Below the pieces are notes generated by a model, which did not search any database, had not been told where the DNA came from, and worked only from the letters and a program-made list of their open reading frames with translations. A program made the translations under genes and the position numbers. DNA of 64,000 bases. Origin: Fusibacter sp. A1. Lineage in GTDB: Bacteria; Bacillota; Clostridia; Peptostreptococcales; Acidaminobacteraceae. Shown here piece after piece: positions 9,692 through 18,731 of the stretch (the stretch's first letter is position 1; every line of letters starts with the position of its first letter). The stretch is taken from NCBI RefSeq assembly GCF_004125825.1, contig NZ_QQWI01000006.1:186001-250000 (forward strand), written 5' to 3'.

Positions 9692-9802
9692 ATGAGCTTA
9701 TTGAACGCATTCACAAAATCTAACAAGAGCATCGACAGACTAGCGCAATATGAGAACATTCAAGTCAAACTCGCTGAATCAAGAAGATTTTTTAACCTTT
9801 AA
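9692..9802 (+). CDS. Micro-ORF of 36 residues, unknown function
   Basis: ATG is preceded by AAAGGAG at 8 nt. The product is a small, hydrophilic, basic peptide (MSLLNAFTKSNKSIDRLAQ start, ending SRRFFNL). It has no membrane segment or Cys motif. The coding call rests on the good ribosome site, the promoter upstream and the second micro-ORF just behind it. I do not recognise it. A regulatory leader peptide is an alternative. Confidence 0.5.
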   Translation: MSLLNAFTKSNKSIDRLAQYENIQVKLAESRRFFNL

Positions 9803-9839
9803 ATCCTTTGGTCCAGCGGCTACTGAAAGGAGAAACATC

Positions 9840-9956
9840 ATGAAACGAGTAAAAAAATCAACACTTCAAAAGGCTAACGCCAATAAGAAAAGACAACTCT
9901 ACATAGACGAGACTGCCAATCACCTGGCTTATGAAAGAATCGTCTTTGGTTTATAA
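9840..9956 (+). CDS. Micro-ORF of 38 residues, basic, unknown function
   Basis: GAAAGGAG lies 7 nt before the ATG, 37 bp after the previous micro-ORF. The peptide is strongly basic in its first half (MKRVKKSTLQKANANKKRQ) and ends DETANHLAYERIVFGL. The two ORFs probably share one transcript ending at the hairpin at 10009. Such small basic proteins can bind nucleic acids or membranes, but nothing specific can be said. Confidence 0.5.
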   Translation: MKRVKKSTLQKANANKKRQLYIDETANHLAYERIVFGL

Positions 9957-10008
9957 AAATACTGAATCACCTTTATGATTCAAGTGATTCATCCACACAC
10001 ACTAAAAA

Positions 10009-10036
10009 AGCATGGTCCTCTAAAATGGACCATGCT
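10009..10036. terminator. Bidirectional terminator
   Basis: AGCATGGTCC / GGACCATGCT form a 10-bp perfect stem with an 8-nt loop. An A-run lies on the left and TCTTTT on the right. It serves the micro-ORFs and the convergent surface-protein gene. Confidence 0.85.
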
Positions 10037-10053
10037 CTTTTATTGCACTTCAA

Positions 10054-11418
10054 TCAATCGTCTTCTTCCAACACAACTTCAAATTTCACGGATACGAAAT
10101 CGCCGTCCTTCTCGAACAAGAAATGAAGTTTTACTTCCTCGTCGTCCAGAGAATCGAGATAAGCTGTTTTTAAGGTGATCCAGTCACCACTGACGCTGTA
10201 GTCGGTATCAGCGGTCAAAAGTGTTCCTTTATAACTGATACCCAAAAAGCTGAATCCATTGTAATCCACATCGATCACGATATTTGATCCCAGGTACACC
10301 GCCTCTTCGGGTGTCAGTTCAGGTTTTCCAGATTCATAGTTGTACATCAATTTCAGTTCGAACTCCTTTTGCAGGGCAATCGCGTCTTTTTGGAACATGA
10401 ATCTAAGTCTTGTCTCTTCTTGAGTCAATGATTCTACATAAGCTTTGTCAAGGTGTACCACAATCGCTCCACTAGTCGTATAGTGTGTATCGTATTCAAG
10501 GCCCTGTATGCCTAAGAACTCATAACCATTTAGCGTCATATTGACATCTACCGTGTCTGGAATTTCACCTTTTGACGCATATTCCACTTTCTTAGGAGAT
10601 AGTACCGGCTCGTCAAAGTCTTCGTCATTGTACTTCAGTTTCAGTTCAAAGGTTTTTGTTACCTCAACGGTATCCTTTTCAAATACAAAATTGAACTCGG
10701 TTTCTTCCGCCTCTAAAGTTTCGATATAGGCTTTTACAAGATGTACGGTAATCGCACCGCTAGTCGTGTACTCGACACCACTGGTTAGACCCTCGATACC
10801 CATAAACTCATATCCATTTAGAATCAAATCGACATCCACAGTATCAGGCACATCTTCCATTAGATCATAAGTCACTTTTTTTGGACTAAGCACAGGTTCC
10901 GAATCGATGCTGATTTGACCGTTGCTGTTGTTATAACCTACTTTCAGTCCAAGTGTTTCTGCTAAAAACCGCAGTGGCACATAGGTTCGGTTGTTGTAGA
11001 GCCCATGCTTCACATCAAGGGAAACACTTGTTGTAACCCCATCTTCAGTTACTGTAATCAAACCGTCGTCTTCCTCATCCAGATAGAATTTGATCACAAT
11101 CAGTCCATCAGAGCTTACAACGGTTGCAATTTTCTCATTTTTGTCCCATGTCACGATAGCCCCCATCGCTTCCATGATGGCCCTCACAGGGATCAGTGTC
11201 CTACCTTCTTTGATCACAGGTGGTGTGTCAAAGTCCACACCGGACTTATTAAGCCTTATTCGATTTCCGTCAATCATGGTAAAGTTTTTCAATTGTTTCT
11301 CATACCCATGGAGTACATCTTTACCACCACCATTGCCAGGAACGGCAAATACAACTACCGATGCCAAAAGAGCCATTATAGTCACCAAAACAATCAGTAG
11401 TCTGACTTGTTTTTTCAT
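10054..11418 (-). CDS. Secreted stalk-domain protein with three X2-like repeats
   Basis: This 454-residue protein begins with a signal peptide (MKKQVRLLIVLVTIMALLASVVVFAVPG). Next comes a copper-amine-oxidase N-terminal-like stalk domain (about 55-160; PPVIKEGRTLIPVRAIMEAMGA and YVPLRFLAETLG are diagnostic). After it come two nearly identical modules starting SPKKV (from about residues 175 and 275) and a more divergent third (from about 380). Each module has the pattern LNGYEFLGI...YTTSGAI.VHLDKAYVESL, matching carbohydrate-binding X2 modules of cellulosomal and surface proteins. It is probably exported and cell-wall associated. No enzyme domain is visible. It stands alone, with AGGAGG before the ATG. 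Confidence 0.85.
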   Translation of the reverse strand: MKKQVRLLIVLVTIMALLASVVVFAVPGNGGGKDVLHGYEKQLKNFTMIDGNRIRLNKSGVDFDTPPVIKEGRTLIPVRAIMEAMGAIVTWDKNEKIATVVSSDGLIVIKFYLDEEDDGLITVTEDGVTTSVSLDVKHGLYNNRTYVPLRFLAETLGLKVGYNNSNGQISIDSEPVLSPKKVTYDLMEDVPDTVDVDLILNGYEFMGIEGLTSGVEYTTSGAITVHLVKAYIETLEAEETEFNFVFEKDTVEVTKTFELKLKYNDEDFDEPVLSPKKVEYASKGEIPDTVDVNMTLNGYEFLGIQGLEYDTHYTTSGAIVVHLDKAYVESLTQEETRLRFMFQKDAIALQKEFELKLMYNYESGKPELTPEEAVYLGSNIVIDVDYNGFSFLGISYKGTLLTADTDYSVSGDWITLKTAYLDSLDDEEVKLHFLFEKDGDFVSVKFEVVLEEDD

Positions 11419-11585
11419 GTTTTACCTCCTTTTCAGTCGTACTATCTACACGTGATTTATACCCAAAGTAGATTGTTTTATAGATTTTCATCGACGATGT
11501 AACAGCGACTTAATACTGATTTCATGCATATTATGCCACCTGCTGAAGGTTTGTCAGAAGAAGCGACCTCAATCCGGTTAAAAAA

Positions 11586-11617
11586 ACTGCCTAAAAGAAA
11601 TAATTCTTTTAGGCAGT
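11586..11617 (-). terminator. Terminator of the isoaspartyl methyltransferase gene
   Basis: ACTGCCTAAAAGAA / TTCTTTTAGGCAGT is a 14-bp perfect stem with a 4-nt loop. The A-run on its left becomes a U-run on the minus strand. Confidence 0.8.
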
Positions 11618-11661
11618 AGCTTGTTTTCTCCAGAATACTGATCGCCGCATGTTATGTGAAA

Positions 11662-12240
11662 CTAGATTTCAAAAGCACCGACAAGAGGAACAAACCTCAC
11701 ATTCTCAAGATGTTTTTCTGTAATGTTGCCGCTTGAATCCTTTTCAACCAGTAGTAGCTTCTGCACGGTGTAGTCGCCTACAGGAATGATCATACGACCG
11801 CCTACAGCCAACTGATTCAAGTATTCCTGCGGAATTTTTCGTGCGGCCGCTGTGACCATGATTCTGTCATAGGGCGCAAACTCCTTTAAGCCGTAGGAAC
11901 CGTCTGCTAAAATGAACTCAATGTTTTGATAGCCAAGCCGGGTGAGTTTGTCCTTGGCAGACTCATAGAGGGCTTCTATCCTCTCAATCGTATACACCTT
12001 TGCACCAAATTCAGCTAGAAAGGTCGTCTGATACCCCGAACCTGTTCCTATTTCTAAAATTCTATGATGCTTTTCAATCATGAGGGCTTTGGTCATAAAA
12101 AGGACAAGTGAAGGCTGCGAGATCGTCTGTCCATATCCTATGGGAATTGCGCAGTCCAGCCTTGATTCCTCTTTTAAGATCTCCATAAAATAGCTTCTAT
12201 CCAGTTGTTTGAAAAAATCCTCTATTGATGAAGAACTCAT
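11662..12240 (-). CDS. pcm: Protein-L-isoaspartate O-methyltransferase
   Basis: The ATG at 12240 (192 residues) is preferred over GTG at 12252 because AAGGTG lies at the right distance. The protein shows the PCMT fold: an N-terminal region with IPIGYGQTISQPSLVLFMTKAL, then the SAM-binding motif ILEIGTGSGYQTTFLAEFG and IERIEALY, and finally DRIMVTAAARKIP and GGRMIIPVG. It methylates isoaspartyl residues so that damaged proteins can be repaired. It is cytoplasmic and monocistronic between GH2 and the X2-repeat protein, with no functional link to either. Confidence 0.92.
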   Translation of the reverse strand: MSSSSIEDFFKQLDRSYFMEILKEESRLDCAIPIGYGQTISQPSLVLFMTKALMIEKHHRILEIGTGSGYQTTFLAEFGAKVYTIERIEALYESAKDKLTRLGYQNIEFILADGSYGLKEFAPYDRIMVTAAARKIPQEYLNQLAVGGRMIIPVGDYTVQKLLLVEKDSSGNITEKHLENVRFVPLVGAFEI

Positions 12241-12312
12241 CTTATCACGCACCTTTCAGCGAATATGAGCTATTCTTTTTATACCCCGATCCCAAGTACG
12301 ATTCCCATCGTC

Positions 12313-14739
12313 TTAGTACCGTTTTTTTACTACTTCAACCGACTTCTTTATCCTTCCAAACCTTTCTGAGTGGACGATGACTTGCGCTTGCCCCTGATCA
12401 CCTGTCGTCCTTATCCAAAATCCGATAGATCCTCCGATAAGCGACAAGACTTTAGGTCCGATCATTTCAATAGGTCCTAGAGTCTCTACCCTCACCGTAT
12501 CGCTGGCATAGGTGATCTCGTTGCCGTAGTCATCGACTAGTCTCACGACAATGCGGGTCGTATCGTAGGTAGCCTCTTCTACTAGAATAGTTGAATCGAT
12601 TGTGACTAGAAGACTCGGCTTGAATACCTGGCTCTTTTTCACTTCAGTGACGCAGAGTCCATCTTTATATCCTTTAAACACGTAGTCGGTCGCCATACCG
12701 CCCCAGCCACCAAAGTATTTGGCAAATAGGTCCTGTGCGTCTTTTGTGTTCATCTTGTACCTGAAGAATATCCAAGCCATTTTCAGCGTTTCACCAAGAC
12801 TCAGTTTAGCTCCCTTTTTACTGACACTCAAAAGCAGCGCCTTCACGGTCTTCGCATCCTTTAAAGAAAATCTTTCCTTGTTCCTTATGGCATCACCGAT
12901 ATAGTCGTCGATCACAATCGGCGGATGGGCTAGGTGGGGATAGCGTCTTCGATTTGGATGGAATGTATTGACGTATTCATCGTTCTTGTAGAGTTCAATG
13001 TGGTCGCAGTTGGTAAAGACCTGCACATCTTCAAGAAGAGAACCCTTATATTCTCCAATATTAAAGGAGCTTGCCACGTGCATCACAGGATGACCGTCCA
13101 CCTGGGACCGGTAGGCAAATGCCGCATGTTTCGGAATCCTGAACATATCCATCACGCCGTGATAACAAATCTTATCTCCACTTCCAAAGTCCTTATGGGT
13201 ATTGTAATCAAACATACACCACCCTATGGCACCGCTTATCTGATCCTCACCGCGCATCGCATCGAGCACATTCAGATGCCTGAGCGCGTGTTCCACCCGG
13301 TGCGATTCATGGTCGAACTTTTTTGTAGGAAACATATGCCCGTTATGCTCGGTTACCAGATAGGGCTTACGGGTCTTTGTGACGCTTCTTTTTTTATCGA
13401 GCCCCCTGTTTTTACCTGTATGCGAAAAATCATTGTAGGTATACACGTCTTCCATCGGATTGCTGTTTTTAATACACCTGACTCCGCCTGTAGGTCTTGA
13501 GTCGTCTAGCGATTTTGCCAGCGTGTTTGTCTTCCTATAAAACAAATCATGATCCTGCGATTCGTTGATTCTGACACCCCAAATGATCACACTTGGATGA
13601 TTGACATCCTTTAGGATCATTTCAGCTACATTCTCAAGTGCGGTTTCTTGCCATGCTTCATCTCCAATATGCTGCCAACCAGGTATCTCATCAAATACTA
13701 AAAGTCCAAGTTCGTCACACCTATCCATAAAATGATCGCTATGGGGATAATGGGACAACCTGACCGCATTGACACCCAACTCGTACTTTAAAAGCTCTGC
13801 ATCCTTGTACTGGGCGCTTTTTGGCATCGCATATCCCACATAAGGAAAAGACTGATGCCTGTTGATCCCTTGTATTTTCAGCCTTTCTCCATTAAGAAAA
13901 AATCCTTCAGGGCTAAACCTGGCGTCCCTAAAGCCAAATCTTATCTTAAGTCGGTCGATCAGCTTTTCACCCGACATCAGGCTTATCTCAAGCCAGTACA
14001 AGTGCGGATGGTCTGTCCCCCATAGCTTGATCGCATGCGATACGTCGGCTAGGCTTTCTTGTACATTTATCTTTTCATCCAGGTCACTGCTTACTTGCAA
14101 TGTCTTTTTAAAGGTTTTTATGAGTGTCTCATCTTCTAATATTGAAAACGCGCAGGTCAAATCACCTTTCTCCTGTTTATGGTTATGAAGATAAAGGTCC
14201 ATATCAAGAAACAAGGCATCTGTAAGGACATCCTTTGCTCTCACGGCGACATTTTCAAGATGCACGTCGCTACAATATTCAAGTGATACTTCGCGGTAGA
14301 TTCCACCGTATGTCAGATAATCCACCACAAACCCAAAAGGCGGAATGTCGGATCGTTCAGTCGAATCGACATACACCACAAGTGTGTTTTCCGATTCAAA
14401 CACGGCATAATCAGTCAGGTCCAGTCTGAACGGCGTGTATCCCCCCTTATGGTCTCCTACATAATGGCCGTTGAGATAAACCCTCGCATAGGTCATCACC
14501 GCTTCAAATTTTACATAGACGCGTTGATGGGTCTCCACTTTATCAATCCAAAGTCTCTTTCGGTAACAGCTTTCGAACTGGTATAGCTTCTCATCAAAAT
14601 TATTGTAGGGTAAGGTGATGTTGGTATGCGGCAGATGGACGGTTTCGAATAAATCGTCATCATGGGTTTCAAGGATGTAGGCTTCCTTGAAGTCCATGCT
14701 ATATTTCCAATCGAAGTTGATCATTGTCGTTTTTCTCAT
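12313..14739 (-). CDS. Glycoside hydrolase family 2 (beta-galactosidase/beta-glucuronidase type)
   Basis: This 808-residue enzyme has no signal peptide. It has a sugar-binding beta domain (YVKFEAVMTYARVYLNGHYVGDHKGGYTPFRLDLTDY), an immunoglobulin-like domain and a TIM barrel. The acid/base is Glu393 in GVRINES. The probable nucleophile is Glu464 in VTEHNGHMF. A C-terminal GH2-type Ig domain follows. It should hydrolyse a beta-linked glycoside inside the cell, but the exact sugar is not readable. It is transcribed divergently from a TetR gene and sits behind a promoter with an operator at its start site. AGGAGGAGC precedes the ATG. Confidence 0.92.
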   Translation of the reverse strand: MRKTTMINFDWKYSMDFKEAYILETHDDDLFETVHLPHTNITLPYNNFDEKLYQFESCYRKRLWIDKVETHQRVYVKFEAVMTYARVYLNGHYVGDHKGGYTPFRLDLTDYAVFESENTLVVYVDSTERSDIPPFGFVVDYLTYGGIYREVSLEYCSDVHLENVAVRAKDVLTDALFLDMDLYLHNHKQEKGDLTCAFSILEDETLIKTFKKTLQVSSDLDEKINVQESLADVSHAIKLWGTDHPHLYWLEISLMSGEKLIDRLKIRFGFRDARFSPEGFFLNGERLKIQGINRHQSFPYVGYAMPKSAQYKDAELLKYELGVNAVRLSHYPHSDHFMDRCDELGLLVFDEIPGWQHIGDEAWQETALENVAEMILKDVNHPSVIIWGVRINESQDHDLFYRKTNTLAKSLDDSRPTGGVRCIKNSNPMEDVYTYNDFSHTGKNRGLDKKRSVTKTRKPYLVTEHNGHMFPTKKFDHESHRVEHALRHLNVLDAMRGEDQISGAIGWCMFDYNTHKDFGSGDKICYHGVMDMFRIPKHAAFAYRSQVDGHPVMHVASSFNIGEYKGSLLEDVQVFTNCDHIELYKNDEYVNTFHPNRRRYPHLAHPPIVIDDYIGDAIRNKERFSLKDAKTVKALLLSVSKKGAKLSLGETLKMAWIFFRYKMNTKDAQDLFAKYFGGWGGMATDYVFKGYKDGLCVTEVKKSQVFKPSLLVTIDSTILVEEATYDTTRIVVRLVDDYGNEITYASDTVRVETLGPIEMIGPKVLSLIGGSIGFWIRTTGDQGQAQVIVHSERFGRIKKSVEVVKKRY

Positions 14740-14755
14740 TGCTCCTCCTACTCAT

Positions 14756-14769
14756 GCCACACGTGTGGC
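14756..14769. promoter_or_regulatory. Operator 1: perfect palindrome at the GH2 promoter
   Basis: GCCACAC-GTGTGGC is a perfect 14-bp palindrome just downstream of the GH2 -10 box, near the expected start site. The 15-mer ATGCCACACGTGTGG recurs at 14841 with one change. This is the position expected for a TetR repressor. Confidence 0.8.
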
Positions 14770-14782
14770 GTTTCTTGTTTTG

Positions 14783-14812
14783 AGTATACATTTGGGCTCC
14801 CCACCTTGTCAA
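14783..14812 (-). promoter_or_regulatory. Promoter of the GH2 gene
   Basis: On the minus strand TTGACA (14812-14807) and TATACT (14788-14783) are 18 bp apart. Its -35 box overlaps the -35 box of the divergent TetR promoter. Confidence 0.8.
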
Positions 14813-14834
14813 GAAAAACGATTTATTCTATAAT
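14806..14834 (+). promoter_or_regulatory. Promoter of the divergent tetR gene
   Basis: TTGTCA (14806-14811) and TATAAT (14829-14834) are 17 bp apart. The -35 box shares its bases with the GH2 -35 box on the other strand, so only one polymerase may bind at a time. Confidence 0.8.
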
Positions 14835-14840
14835 CACATT

Positions 14841-14855
14841 ATGCCACACGCGTGG
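14841..14855. promoter_or_regulatory. Operator 2 at the tetR start site
   Basis: ATGCCACACGCGTGG repeats operator 1 with one base changed (CCAC-N4-GTGG retained). It lies 6 bp after the tetR -10 box, mirroring operator 1. It implies autorepression. Confidence 0.75.
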
Positions 14856-14908
14856 TTGACCCTCTAAAGGGGCAAAATATGACTAACATAGTGTAGACAG
14901 GTGATGGT

Positions 14909-15535
14909 ATGCAGATTACAACTAAAGATCGGATTTTGATAGAAGCTGAAAAGATGTTTATCGACCAGGGCATCGCCAACACGCAGATGAAGGATATCGC
15001 ACTTGCCCTTAACATCAACAGGCGAACCCTGTATCGTTATTTTCCTACAAAGGATGAACTGGCATTTGAAGTGGAACTGATTGTCATGAGGCAGATTCAG
15101 GAGTATTTATCACTAGAAGTGGATACGATGATGGACATGAACGGCTTTCAAAAGGTGGAAGCGTATTTTGACCATGTGAATTTTGAAGCCATCAAAGAGC
15201 AGATGAAATTCACCGCAGAATTCGACCGCTATTTCCAAGGCGATTATCCGTCCACGCAGCTTACGGACGCCTTTATTGTTTCGCTCGATCCCCGAAAGGA
15301 ACAGCTGTATCAGTTTATCAGTCAAGGTGTAAAAGACGGATCGATTAGAAGCGACCTTAGTCCAAGTGATCTCTTCCATTTTATTTCTCAAGATTTTTTC
15401 GCACTGTTCCAGAGGCTGATCTTAAGGGAAAAACACTTGAAGCATGAGTACTGCGATCAGGTAGACTTTCAAAAATTGTTCAAAGACATTCTTTTAAGAG
15501 GCATCAGGAGTATGAGTGACAGTAACACCATCTAA
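14909..15535 (+). CDS. TetR/AcrR-family regulator, probable repressor of the GH2 gene
   Basis: This 208-residue protein has an N-terminal helix-turn-helix (about 8-53; ALALNINRRTLYRYFPTKDELAFEVE) and a helical C-terminal ligand domain. It is divergent from the GH2 gene. Both promoters carry the same CCAC-N4-GTGG palindrome at the start site, so the protein probably represses both genes until a sugar signal is present. Start at ATG 14909 after AGGTGATGGT. The gene ends at a strong hairpin at 15550. The inducer is unknown. Confidence 0.9.
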   Translation: MQITTKDRILIEAEKMFIDQGIANTQMKDIALALNINRRTLYRYFPTKDELAFEVELIVMRQIQEYLSLEVDTMMDMNGFQKVEAYFDHVNFEAIKEQMKFTAEFDRYFQGDYPSTQLTDAFIVSLDPRKEQLYQFISQGVKDGSIRSDLSPSDLFHFISQDFFALFQRLILREKHLKHEYCDQVDFQKLFKDILLRGIRSMSDSNTI

Positions 15536-15549
15536 ATGATAGCAAATAT

Positions 15550-15596
15550 AAAATACCCTTTATCCCAAGCTAGGTGCTTGTGATAAAGGGTATTTT
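15550..15596 (+). terminator. Terminator of tetR
   Basis: The AAAATACCCTTTATC and GATAAAGGGTATTTT arms form a long stem with a T-rich tail. Confidence 0.85.
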
Positions 15597-15707
15597 ATTA
15601 CCTAACTCACCCTCTATTTCATATCAAAATAGGATAAACACCTCTTATCGGGGTATAGATGGAATAAGTTCAAATGCAAGTGTTGACTATTTAAGGAGTG
15701 ATAAGCA

Positions 15708-17564
15708 ATGAGTACTTTTACTCAATCTGTAACACAAATATTTAAGAACGCCTTCAATGCGCTTAAGACCTTCCCGGCATCCATCCTCTTTGCGGTGGCG
15801 TTTTCACTTGTGACAATGATCCGCATTCAACTTGACTGGCCGGAACAGGAATCCTATAATTTTTTATTCAATTGCCTACATTGGACCTTCGCATTCGCAG
15901 CAGTGCTCAGCCTTGCTACCGTAACTGCCGCACAGAGCAGGCATACTACTAAAAAAACGCTGGTTGCAGCTAACGCACTGACGGTTGTCACAGCGATGAT
16001 CGTCTTCTTGTCTCTTTACTTTTTAGGGGGCACCGACACCGAGCAGATCAACTTACGCTTTGACGTGCTTTCACGACTTGCAATTGCCAGAATCAGCATC
16101 ATGACCTTTGTCAGTCTGCTTGCTTTCATCCTTTTGGCCGCCACACCCAAAGAACAGTCTGACTTTTCCCAGTCCCTGTTTATGACTCAAAAGTCACTGT
16201 TTATCGCAATGATTTACGGGGGTGTCATCGCAAGCGGTACTTCCGCAGTCGCTGCCGCAATCGAAAATCTTTTGTACAGCGACATGAGTGAAAAAGTGTA
16301 CATGTATCTAGCGACCTTATCAGGTCTTCTTGCATACACGATTTTTGTAGGCTACTTCCCAGATTTCAGAAAAAACGTAGTCGATAGCCGCCATGAGTCG
16401 GTGCAGAGACAACCTCAGTTTATCGAAATACTCTTCCAGTACATCATGATTCCAATTGTGCTGGCACTTACAGCAGTCTTGTTGTTATGGACCGCCAGAA
16501 CCTTGATCACAGGTTCATGGCCTGTTTTCATACAGCTATCGAGCATCGCTACTTCTTACGCGATAGGCGGAATCTGGCTTCATATCATGGTCACCCATCA
16601 TAAGTCAAAAATCGCAGCCTTCTACAGACGCGTCTTTCCAATGACAGCCCTTGTGATACTGGCCTTTGAAGCATGGGCCTTATTGGTTCAGCTGAGCAAG
16701 TTCGGCCTTAAGACTACCGAATACTATTTCACACTCATTTGGATTGTAAGCGCTGCTGCCGCCGTGCTACTGATCCTCTATAAGGCAAAAACACATGCCA
16801 TGATTGTTATATTAGTATGCTGTGCGTCTATTATTTCAGTACTTCCACTAGCAGGTTACCATTCGTTGCCTGTCTTTTCACAAGTCAACAGACTCGAAAA
16901 TTTACTCGTCGCAGAAGGAATTCTTAAAGACGATCAGCTCAGTCCCGCAAGCGATGACATTGACTTGTCTGTACGAGAATCCATCACTGATTCGGTCGTG
17001 TATCTTGCCCATACGCAAACCGCAAAACTGCCTGAGTGGTTTGACAGAAAATTAGGTGAGGATGTCTTCTTTAAGAATAAGCTGGGCTTTGAACAGACAT
17101 GGCCGAAAGAACTTGACTATGATGGTCGCGAAGGTTACTTGGGGCTCTACGTAGAGTCAAGTCCCGATGTAATTGACATCAGCGGTTATGAATGGGCATC
17201 CATGCTTCAAAACCAGTATTTGCGAGGCAAAGCAATCGCAAGCTTAGAAACAGAAAAAGGCACTTATGAAATTTACTGGACAACAGACCGGTCAGACGGT
17301 GTTCCTAGCCTGAAGATAACTTTAGATGACACCCTTATTCTCGAGCAAGATATGAACGCCTTTATCGATAAACTGATCGAGACCTACCCGCTTGGACAAA
17401 GAACACCTAAATACGCTAATCCTGAAGCCATGAGCTATTTGATCGAAAATGAGACCCTTAAAATTCTTGTGGTCTTCACCTCGGTGGAAGTGAATATCGA
17501 TCCACGCAATGACAACATCAATTATTGGTTAAATGCTCATGCCTTGTACCTGCATGAAAAATGA
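15708..17564 (+). CDS. DUF4153-type polytopic membrane protein
   Basis: This 618-residue protein has about twelve hydrophobic segments over residues 20-400 and a soluble C-terminal tail of about 200 residues. The N-terminal AFNALKTFPASILFAVAFSLVTMIRIQL and the overall arrangement match the DUF4153 family. The tail contains LPEWFDRKLGEDVFFKNKLG. The family has no established biochemical role. TAAGGAG precedes the ATG. The gene is monocistronic, ending at a hairpin at 17602. Confidence 0.8.
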   Translation: MSTFTQSVTQIFKNAFNALKTFPASILFAVAFSLVTMIRIQLDWPEQESYNFLFNCLHWTFAFAAVLSLATVTAAQSRHTTKKTLVAANALTVVTAMIVFLSLYFLGGTDTEQINLRFDVLSRLAIARISIMTFVSLLAFILLAATPKEQSDFSQSLFMTQKSLFIAMIYGGVIASGTSAVAAAIENLLYSDMSEKVYMYLATLSGLLAYTIFVGYFPDFRKNVVDSRHESVQRQPQFIEILFQYIMIPIVLALTAVLLLWTARTLITGSWPVFIQLSSIATSYAIGGIWLHIMVTHHKSKIAAFYRRVFPMTALVILAFEAWALLVQLSKFGLKTTEYYFTLIWIVSAAAAVLLILYKAKTHAMIVILVCCASIISVLPLAGYHSLPVFSQVNRLENLLVAEGILKDDQLSPASDDIDLSVRESITDSVVYLAHTQTAKLPEWFDRKLGEDVFFKNKLGFEQTWPKELDYDGREGYLGLYVESSPDVIDISGYEWASMLQNQYLRGKAIASLETEKGTYEIYWTTDRSDGVPSLKITLDDTLILEQDMNAFIDKLIETYPLGQRTPKYANPEAMSYLIENETLKILVVFTSVEVNIDPRNDNINYWLNAHALYLHEK

Positions 17565-17601
17565 TACCGCATCAGTCAGATGAGCATACTCAAAAACCAT
17601 A

Positions 17602-17633
17602 AAAGCGCACAGTTCAACATGACTGTGCGCTTT
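17602..17633. terminator. Terminator between DUF4153 gene and convergent small gene
   Basis: AAAGCGCACAGT / ACTGTGCGCTTT is a 12-bp perfect stem with an 8-nt loop. Confidence 0.85.
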
Positions 17634-17645
17634 GCTTATTTGTGC

Positions 17646-17918
17646 TTAAGTTAGGTTTTCATAGCATAGCTTGAGCAGATCATCGATGATGCCCAGGTCA
17701 ATTTCAGTAAGTTCCAAGTCCATTAGCCGATTGTAGTCGATTTTTGTATCAATTCCAAGCTCGACAATGATTGAATGGATGATATGCAGTGGTCTGGCGC
17801 ATATTTTATCCCATTCATCTTCGGTTTTGACGATTTTACAGCTGCAATTGGTCAGTCTTGAAATCGCTCCAATTCTAACAATCCTTCTTATGATTTCATT
17901 GTTTAGTATCTCATCCAT
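17646..17918 (-). CDS. Hypothetical 90-residue protein
   Basis: This small soluble protein has two cysteines close together (NCSCKIV) and an acidic C-terminal helix (LELTEIDLGIIDDLLKLCYENL). GGGGAATAG precedes the ATG. No membrane segment and no known family recognised. It stands alone between two terminator-like regions. Confidence 0.6.
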   Translation of the reverse strand: MDEILNNEIIRRIVRIGAISRLTNCSCKIVKTEDEWDKICARPLHIIHSIIVELGIDTKIDYNRLMDLELTEIDLGIIDDLLKLCYENLT

Positions 17919-18078
17919 CTCTATTCCCCTAGTTAGAATTAGGCAATTTCAAAACAATCATGCACACTGATACTACTAGTATATACCCTTTTAACTTATT
18001 TTCAATATGAATAAATAGATGTCATATGATTCGCCCCCGATGCATGGTCCGATAAAGATTGGAACTTTACGTTGATTC

Positions 18079-18633
18079 TTAAATCCCCTTGTTTGGCTTA
18101 AATCTATATTTAATCATCAATTTCATGACTTCCTTATTGGACTTAAAGTAATTTTCAATGATACACAAAAGCTCTTCGGTATAAAAATCATCCATTCTGA
18201 TTTCAAACTCAGAGACTTGGATAAAGGGATTCAGCGTTTTGACATTCGTTGAGAATCGAATCCTAAAAAAATCATCTATCAATTGTATGCTTTTTATACT
18301 ATCCGCTTGCAAATCGTCGTACATCTTCAAATCATTTTCTGTAATACTTATCGCACTCATTTCTTTTAATTTCTGATCCCATGTATGAACAGCTTCATAA
18401 AATCTAATGAGATCTTTGTGCTCTTTTACTGATAATCTCTTTGTCGCTTCAAGGTCACTTATCCGCCTAAAGTCCTCAACCTCACCGATCAGAGTATCAA
18501 CGTTTTCTATAGGAAAGCGTTCATTGATATAGAGATACCGCTTGGATACATCTGTTTTGAATAGATTTGCCACAGCGTAAAGTAGCGAAACAAACAATAA
18601 GGCCAGTAGTATGATTTGCATGATTCTTTTCAT
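18079..18633 (-). CDS. Hypothetical membrane-anchored protein, 184 residues
   Basis: One N-terminal hydrophobic segment (IMQIILLALLFVSLLYAVANLF, about 4-25) should anchor a mainly helical, charged domain outside the cell. No lipobox and no catalytic motif are visible. The ribosome site is weak (GGAATC), so the start is less sure. Function unknown. Confidence 0.6.
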   Translation of the reverse strand: MKRIMQIILLALLFVSLLYAVANLFKTDVSKRYLYINERFPIENVDTLIGEVEDFRRISDLEATKRLSVKEHKDLIRFYEAVHTWDQKLKEMSAISITENDLKMYDDLQADSIKSIQLIDDFFRIRFSTNVKTLNPFIQVSEFEIRMDDFYTEELLCIIENYFKSNKEVMKLMIKYRFKPNKGI

Positions 18634-18731
18634 TTTAAGATTCCATTCATTGTAGACTCCCGTAATATCAATTATATTTTCTATCTGTTTTTATCAGGTG
18701 CTGGCTGATATGATTTGACTCTTATGTTTAA

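Noticed and set aside
9750..9956. 68-residue ORF overlapping the micro-ORFs
   Set aside because: Its start has no ribosome site and it overlaps the better 36-codon ORF. Only its final part, from ATG 9840, has a good site.
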